A stretch of 10,358 bases of DNA from contig JALRBM010000007.1 of assembly GCA_023257755.1 (NCBI GenBank), positions 1 to 10,358 on the forward strand, read 5' to 3'. Under the pieces are notes generated by a model, which saw nothing but the letters and a program-made list of their open reading frames with translations, was not told the origin of the DNA and searched no databases. A program made the translations under genes and the position numbers. The DNA is from Candidatus Saccharimonadia bacterium. Lineage in GTDB: Bacteria > Patescibacteriota > Saccharimonadia > Saccharimonadales > Saccharimonadaceae. Of this stretch, positions 7,007 to 10,358 are shown piece after piece (within the stretch, counting starts at the first letter, position 1; the number at the start of each line of letters is the position of its first letter).

Positions 7007-7974
7007 TATTTCTTCCCTTTCTTTTTCTCAGCCGGTTTCTTGGCCTGCTTGCCCGTCAGCGACAGGAACACGTCATCCAAGGTTGGCTTGTGGATCGTCA
7101 TCGATTCAAACTCAATCTTTTGCTTCGCTAAGACATCCAGCGTTTTACGAACATCGGCGCTCGTATTCTTGATGATTGTCGTAACAGACAAATCTTTTTC
7201 GTTCTTATCAGCAACATCTTTGCCAAGCGCCTTCACTGCTTCGGCAAACTGTTTTTCACCGGCAAATTGAAGCTCCAAACGATCTTTGCCCACCTTGCCC
7301 TTTAGCTGGGCGGCGCTTCCCTCTGCAATCACCTTGCCGCCGTCGATCACGACGATGTTGTCGGCCAGCTGGTCGGCCTCTTCAAGGTATTGGGTCGTAA
7401 GGAGAATAGTCGTCCCGTTTTCCATCAGCTTTTTGATGATCGCCCACATAGCCAGGCGTGAACGTGGATCAAGCCCAGTGGTTGGTTCATCCAAAAAGAT
7501 AATTGGGGGAGTCGCAATCAGGCTGACAGCCAAGTCGAGACGTCGGCGCATACCACCCGAGTAGGTTTTTGCGGGGCGGTCGGCAGCCTTCTCCAGGCCA
7601 AACTCTTTTAGGAGTTCTTCGGCACGAGCAACAGCGCTTCTCTTGGTTAATCGGTACAGACGACCCATCATGACCAGGTTTTCACGCCCAGTCAGCAGTT
7701 CATCGACTGCCGCAGACTGCCCGGTCAGACCTATAACGCTTCGAACCTTGTCGGCTTCCTTGACTACATCATATCCTTCTACCGAAACCTTACCGCCGTC
7801 AAACGACAGCAAGGTACTGAGGATGCGCACCGTGGTGGTTTTACCTGCTCCGTTTGGACCAAGTAGCGCCAGCATGGTGCCGCGTTCAACCTTGAGGTCG
7901 ACACCTTTTAGAACCTGGTTTGACCCATAGGACTTCTTAAGGCCCTTCGCCTCGATTACATATTCTTTGGCCAT
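7006..7974 (-). CDS. ABC exporter ATPase (DrrA-like)
   Basis: 322 residues. Walker A is GPNGAGKTT (39-47), the Q-loop is Q86, the signature is YSGGM (138-142), and Walker B is IIFLDEP (158-164) with D162/E163. The D-loop TTGLD follows, and the switch position reads TTQYLEEAD with Q195 instead of histidine, which is usual in DrrA-type ATPases as I recall. A small C-terminal domain (about 218-306, DUF4162-like, ending IHKPTLDDVFLSLTG) marks the daunorubicin-resistance branch. A lysine-rich tail (308-322) closes the protein. The start at 7974 has AAGGGA eight bases upstream. It energises the DrrB-like permease that overlaps its 3' end. Confidence 0.95.
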   Translation of the reverse strand: MAKEYVIEAKGLKKSYGSNQVLKGVDLKVERGTMLALLGPNGAGKTTTVRILSTLLSFDGGKVSVEGYDVVKEADKVRSVIGLTGQSAAVDELLTGRENLVMMGRLYRLTKRSAVARAEELLKEFGLEKAADRPAKTYSGGMRRRLDLAVSLIATPPIIFLDEPTTGLDPRSRLAMWAIIKKLMENGTTILLTTQYLEEADQLADNIVVIDGGKVIAEGSAAQLKGKVGKDRLELQFAGEKQFAEAVKALGKDVADKNEKDLSVTTIIKNTSADVRKTLDVLAKQKIEFESMTIHKPTLDDVFLSLTGKQAKKPAEKKKGKK

Positions 7975-8004
7975 GTATTTCCCTTGTTTTAAGTCAGTGA
8001 TTTC

Positions 8005-8032
8005 ATTTTATCACAAGAAGGGAAGGGGACAA
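8005..8032 (-). promoter_or_regulatory. Promoter of the ABC exporter operon
   Basis: TTGTCC (minus strand, 8032-8027), 16 bases, TAAAAT (8010-8005), giving a 5' UTR of about 24 nt that includes the ribosome binding site. The -35 region partly overlaps the 3' flank of the terminator stem of the preceding small gene. Confidence 0.55.
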
Positions 8033-8058
8033 CAAAGAGCCGCTCTCTGGCGGCTCTT
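8030..8058 (-). terminator. Terminator of the 48-residue protein gene
   Basis: AAGAGCCGC (8035-8043) pairs over nine bases with GCGGCTCTT (8050-8058) around a 6-nt loop. On the minus strand the stem runs into TTTGTTGT. It sits 16 nt after the stop of the small gene and could also work weakly in the other direction. Confidence 0.75.
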
Positions 8059-8073
8059 GTCTAAACGCGTCCC

Positions 8074-8220
8074 CTATTCGATTTCTAAATCGTCGGGGAG
8101 TGCGGAATGGCGGCTTTGAATAAAAGCTTGGAGCTCTTCGCTGCTACGCGGCCTGTTCCATGTCGCCAGATCCAAAATGTCGCTCATCGTAACCGGCTCG
8201 ACATCTGCTGAATGATCCAT
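8074..8220 (-). CDS. Unrecognised 48-residue small protein
   Basis: An ATG at 8220 opens 48 codons ending in TAG at 8074. A very good ribosome binding site (AAAAAGGAAG, five bases before the ATG), a plausible promoter and a strong terminator right after the stop make it a believable independent gene. The product is acidic and soluble with no membrane segment or cysteine. It starts MDHSADVEPVTMSDILDLA and contains WNRPRSSEELQAFIQSRHS, likely one or two helices. I do not recognise a family. It is not fused to either neighbour and may be a small regulator or adaptor. Confidence 0.7.
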   Translation of the reverse strand: MDHSADVEPVTMSDILDLATWNRPRSSEELQAFIQSRHSALPDDLEIE

Positions 8221-8256
8221 TTTGCTTCCTTTTTGTTTTTATTGCTTTATAAATCT

Positions 8257-8285
8257 ATTTAAGCATAAAAACTATAAAAAAGCAA
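8257..8285 (-). promoter_or_regulatory. Promoter of the 48-residue protein gene
   Basis: TTGCTT (minus strand, 8285-8280), 17 bases, TTAAAT (8262-8257) preceded by TGC as an extended -10. The implied leader is about 30 nt and contains the ribosome binding site. The region 8221-8300 is otherwise AT-rich without other signals. Confidence 0.5.
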
Positions 8286-8303
8286 TAGCAAAGTGACTAC
8301 CTC

Positions 8304-8705
8304 TTAGGCTTGATCGCGAGCTTTACCAAGCGTAAACAATCTGCCGATTCCCACAGTCAGCAGCGCGTAGACGATAATGGCGACAATGCTGCTAATCTCG
8401 AAGGTTGACGCTCCATAACTAGGCTGATAATTAAAGATGCCGTGAAACGGCCAAGCAAATAAGCCGCTGACCACGTAGATGAAATCGACGAAAGCCGAGG
8501 TTTGGCTTGCCCCGAGCAGCAACAGAATGACTCGAAGGGCAAGCAGCGCAATAATCACTCCCCCCAAGTAGTATACGACTCGTCGCATGATTACTCCGCC
8601 GTCTACCGAAGATGACGTCGAAACACTTTGTCTGCGGACATTCGTATCGCCTTGTTGTTGATTCGTTTCCCTGACCTCTGTTGTTTTATTCTGCTCTTCG
8701 TTCAT
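8304..8705 (-). CDS. YggT-like small membrane protein
   Basis: 133 residues. A polar, Gln/Thr/Ser-rich N-terminal tail (1-38) is followed by hydrophobic segments at about 43-66, 73-88 (short, perhaps re-entrant) and 104-125. The segment LLLLGASQTSAFVDFIYVVSGLFAWPFHGIF (about 61-91) in the first half has the spacing of residues seen in the YggT family (PF02325), here as one repeat unit and not two. The family is linked to membrane integrity and osmotic tolerance, but the molecular role is unclear. The ATG at 8705 is chosen because GGAGG lies six bases upstream; the ATG at 8717 overlaps that site. It is transcribed divergently from the membrane/ATP-cone operon. Confidence 0.72.
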   Translation of the reverse strand: MNEEQNKTTEVRETNQQQGDTNVRRQSVSTSSSVDGGVIMRRVVYYLGGVIIALLALRVILLLLGASQTSAFVDFIYVVSGLFAWPFHGIFNYQPSYGASTFEISSIVAIIVYALLTVGIGRLFTLGKARDQA

Positions 8706-8732
8706 ATATACCTCCATGGGTTATGTATTTTT

Positions 8733-8761
8733 ATGGTAGCATAAGCATTTAAAAGTTGTAA
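8733..8761 (-). promoter_or_regulatory. Promoter of the YggT-like gene
   Basis: Extended -10 TGC-TACCAT on the minus strand (TACCAT at 8738-8733), with a weak -35 TTACAA (8761-8756) at 17 bases. The leader would be about 21 nt with the GGAGG site inside. Confidence 0.4.
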
Positions 8762-8820
8762 TTAAGCACACATGCAATATGTCCCTTACGTTTTTTGACC
8801 GAACCAGTGTGCTTATGCTA
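8737..8820. repeat. 11-bp inverted repeat spanning two divergent promoters
   Basis: TAGCATAAGCA (8737-8747) and its exact reverse complement TGCTTATGCTA (8810-8820) lie 62 bp apart. Each copy covers the TGC extended -10 motif of the promoter facing away from the centre. This may be a shared operator or simply matched promoter elements for co-expression of the two divergent units. Confidence 0.65.
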
Positions 8821-8824
8821 TAAA
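8795..8824 (+). promoter_or_regulatory. Promoter of the membrane/ATP-cone/flavoprotein operon
   Basis: TTGACC (8795-8800), 18 bases, TATAAA (8819-8824) preceded by TGC as an extended -10. This is the best sigma-70-like promoter in the window. Transcription would start near 8831, leaving a leader of about 22 nt with only a weak purine-rich stretch (AAGAAAAA) before the ATG. Confidence 0.7.
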
Positions 8825-8852
8825 TAAACAAGAGGTAAAAAGAAAAATAAAC

Positions 8853-9569
8853 ATGACGATCAGTCTTGCCATTGTCGCCCTCGCCGCTCTTATTCACGCC
8901 AGCTTTCAGCTGAGTGTTAGTATGCTAACACTTCTTAGTGGCCATGCCATCGGCGCCAAGACCGCACACAAAAAACTGCTGCGGCTTACCTGCAGCTTCC
9001 TCACCGGTGCCGGTATTATGACACTGCTGTTGATTTCTTTTACCAGTTTCGTTTTTCAACAAGCCTTCGGCCGCGAAATCCCTACCATTATGTGGGCGAT
9101 TGGCTGCGGGCTTTTGATCGGGCTGGGGGTTGCCGTTTGGGCGTTTTACTACCGCCGGGAAAGGGGAACGAGCCTGTGGTTGCCGCGAGGAATTGCCAGA
9201 TACCTGAGTGATCGGACCAAGGCAACCAAGTGGAGTGCCGAAGCTTTCGGCCTTGGCCTTAGTAGCGTCATCGGCGAACTTATCTTTATATTGGCCCCTA
9301 TCGTCATTAGCGCTCTTGTGCTCATCCAGCTTCCTCCGCTTTGGCAACTGGCCGGTGCCGCCCTTTATACTCTTATTTCACTTCTTTCACTGCTCGTGGT
9401 CTATGCTCTGGTTGGCAGTGGGCACAAACTTAGTCGCATTCAAAAGTGGCGCGAAGAAAACAAGCGCTTCCTTCAGTTCGCTGCCGGCAGTGGCCTGATT
9501 GTCCTTGGGTTTTATGTCTACGTGGACCAGGTGCTTTCCCAAACCGCTTTTGCCCAAGGAGGCTTTTAG
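8853..9569 (+). CDS. Six-helix membrane protein of unknown function
   Basis: 238 residues with hydrophobic segments at about 2-28, 46-68, 77-99, 132-158, 164-188 and 207-226. A basic loop (100-127) and another (191-204) would be cytoplasmic. The first helix carries IHASFQLSVSMLTLLSGH (14-31) and the fourth SSVIGELIFILAPIVISAL (137-155). The layout of two sets of three helices with Gly/Pro-rich fourth helix recalls LysE/DsbD/CcdA-type transporters, but the paired cysteines of DsbD are absent, so I give no family. It is the first gene of the operon. Its last codons contain the AAGGAGG ribosome binding site of the next gene, and only one base separates them. Confidence 0.75.
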   Translation: MTISLAIVALAALIHASFQLSVSMLTLLSGHAIGAKTAHKKLLRLTCSFLTGAGIMTLLLISFTSFVFQQAFGREIPTIMWAIGCGLLIGLGVAVWAFYYRRERGTSLWLPRGIARYLSDRTKATKWSAEAFGLGLSSVIGELIFILAPIVISALVLIQLPPLWQLAGAALYTLISLLSLLVVYALVGSGHKLSRIQKWREENKRFLQFAAGSGLIVLGFYVYVDQVLSQTAFAQGGF

Positions 9570-9570
9570 G

Positions 9571-9855
9571 ATGAATCTCGCCATCGATATTGTAAAGCGC
9601 GGCGGGCGGCGGCCAAGTGAACGCTTTGACCGGGACAAACTACATACCAGTGTCCGGGCGGCCTGCTTAAGCGTTCGAACTCCTGATGGCGAGGCCGAGC
9701 TTATCGCCGAAAAGGTGTGCGACATATTGATGGTGTGGCTAAAGACAAAACCTGAAGTCACCAGCAGCGACCTTCGCCGAAAAGCCGCCCAGACGCTCGA
9801 CACCTTTCATCCGGAAGCAGCATATTTATATAAACACCACCGACTGGTCATGTAA
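9571..9855 (+). CDS. Stand-alone ATP-cone domain protein
   Basis: 94 residues from the ATG at 9571, chosen for a perfect AAGGAGG nine bases upstream; a longer open frame from 9499 lies inside the upstream gene. The start IDIVKRGGRRPSERFDRDKL (5-24) and the pattern up to SVRAACLSV (27-35) match the ATP-cone fold, the nucleotide-sensing domain at the N-terminus of ribonucleotide reductases and in NrdR. Here the domain makes up the whole protein: there is no zinc ribbon as in NrdR and no reductase core. It should bind ATP/dATP and modulate a partner. The neighbours point to the flavoprotein downstream or the membrane protein upstream as that partner, which is an inference. Confidence 0.8.
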   Translation: MNLAIDIVKRGGRRPSERFDRDKLHTSVRAACLSVRTPDGEAELIAEKVCDILMVWLKTKPEVTSSDLRRKAAQTLDTFHPEAAYLYKHHRLVM

Positions 9856-9865
9856 GGAGACCTGA

Positions 9866-10358
9866 ATGGCAAAGAAACCCCAATTCGATTATGACCTCAT
9901 CGTCATCGGCACTGGTGCCGGCGGAAGCGCCGCCGCAACTATTGCAGCCCGGGCAGGGAAGAGCGTGGCAGTTGTCGAGGCAGAGACCTTCGGCGGTGAA
10001 TCTCCCAACTGGGGCGATATCCCGACAAAAGCGTTGCTCCACGTGGCGACTATCTATGACGAGGCGAAGCGGGCTTCCCGCTTTGGACTGCGTTCCTCGG
10101 CTATGGGCTATAACTACCCTTCGCTTCTCAACTGGAAAGACCTGGCCGTTAAGCGAACTGGCGCCGGCGGGAACCGTCGCTATTATGAGAACGAGGGCAT
10201 CAGCGCCTTCAGCGGCACGGCCCACTTCCTTAGTCCACACGAAATCAGCGTCAATCGCCGCCACCTTTCGGCCGCCCACTTCCTCATCGCTACCGGCTCT
10301 CATATCGAAGTTCCCAATATTCCAGGTCTGGACAAGGCCGGCTACCAAACACCGCGCA
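9866..10358 (+). CDS. Pyridine nucleotide-disulfide reductase-like flavoprotein lacking redox cysteines (partial)
   Basis: The first 164 codons are seen, and the gene runs off the right edge. The start ATG at 9866 has AAGGAG six bases upstream and lies 10 bases after the ATP-cone stop. An FAD-binding Rossmann fold starts at YDLIVIGTGAGGSAA (9-23) with GxGxxG at 15-20 and E38 at the end of the second strand. The place of the redox motif (GGxCxNxGCxPSK in lipoamide dehydrogenase and mercuric reductase) reads GGESPNWGDIPTKALLH (43-59): both cysteines are replaced, by S46 and D51. FLIATGSHIEVPNIPG (near 139-154) fits the second conserved ATG motif of the family. FAD binding should be kept, but classic disulfide exchange should be lost. 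It could be an oxidase, diaphorase or sensor. Confidence 0.88.
   Translation, partial: MAKKPQFDYDLIVIGTGAGGSAAATIAARAGKSVAVVEAETFGGESPNWGDIPTKALLHVATIYDEAKRASRFGLRSSAMGYNYPSLLNWKDLAVKRTGAGGNRRYYENEGISAFSGTAHFLSPHEISVNRRHLSAAHFLIATGSHIEVPNIPGLDKAGYQTPR

Noticed and set aside
6710..7270. 186-codon plus-strand frame across the ABC transporter genes
   Set aside because: Antisense to two well-supported ABC genes; the translation is low in recognisable features and has no ribosome binding site.
7399..7405. Missing switch histidine in the ABC ATPase (Q195)
   Set aside because: To my knowledge TTQYLEEAD is normal in DrrA-type ATPases, so it is not a sign of inactivation.
9848..10348. Long open frame on the minus strand opposite the flavoprotein
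   Set aside because: It is the antisense of a clear FAD-binding protein with a good ribosome binding site; its translation has no recognisable domain.
1..10358. CRISPR arrays, insertion sequences, recoded UGA codons
   Set aside because: No spaced repeats, transposase or terminal inverted repeats seen; UGA is used as a stop and all main frames read through without it.

Overview
The window looks like bacterial chromosome with compact gene layout. UGA, UAA and UAG are all used as stops (for example UGA ends the sigma-factor gene), so the genetic code is standard in that respect. The small gene set, the leaderless-looking starts mixed with Shine-Dalgarno starts, and the style of the anti-sigma-like protein and small membrane proteins remind me of Patescibacteria/CPR, most likely Saccharibacteria (TM7). 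That placement is an inference from memory, not a proof.

Layout, left to right. Positions 1-255 hold a palindromic tRNA-like remnant, a CAU-anticodon tRNA with encoded CCA, and a rho-independent terminator. A plus-strand gene (256-1230) follows, encoding a Ymh/TIGR02391-type HEPN-like protein with what looks like the C-terminal tail domain of DNA polymerase III alpha (DnaE) fused to it. Converging on it is a minus-strand ECF sigma factor / membrane anti-sigma-like pair (3028 to 1260). These two overlap by ATGA, and the second gene carries a strong internal ribosome binding site just before its membrane segment. Next on the minus strand is a two-gene unit, an MMPL/RND-family exporter followed by a DUF4385 protein (5994 to 3226). 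Then come a DrrA/DrrB-like ABC exporter pair (7974 to 6197), an unrecognised 48-residue protein (8220-8074) and a YggT-like membrane protein (8705-8304), each with its own plausible promoter.

At 8706-8852 transcription diverges. An 11-bp inverted repeat sits on the extended -10 elements of both promoters. The rightward operon encodes a six-helix membrane protein, a free-standing ATP-cone domain, and the start of a pyridine-nucleotide-disulfide-reductase-like flavoprotein that lacks both redox cysteines. These three are tightly packed with good ribosome binding sites and probably work together, perhaps in nucleotide- or redox-state sensing at the membrane; that role is speculative.

The left half is about envelope stress and export (sigma/anti-sigma, two exporters) plus one possible defence-type protein. 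The right half is a small membrane/redox operon. The most unusual items are the HEPN-DnaE-tail fusion, the cysteine-less reductase with its ATP-cone partner, the internal start in the anti-sigma gene, and the near-identical leaderless promoter/start junctions at two unrelated genes.
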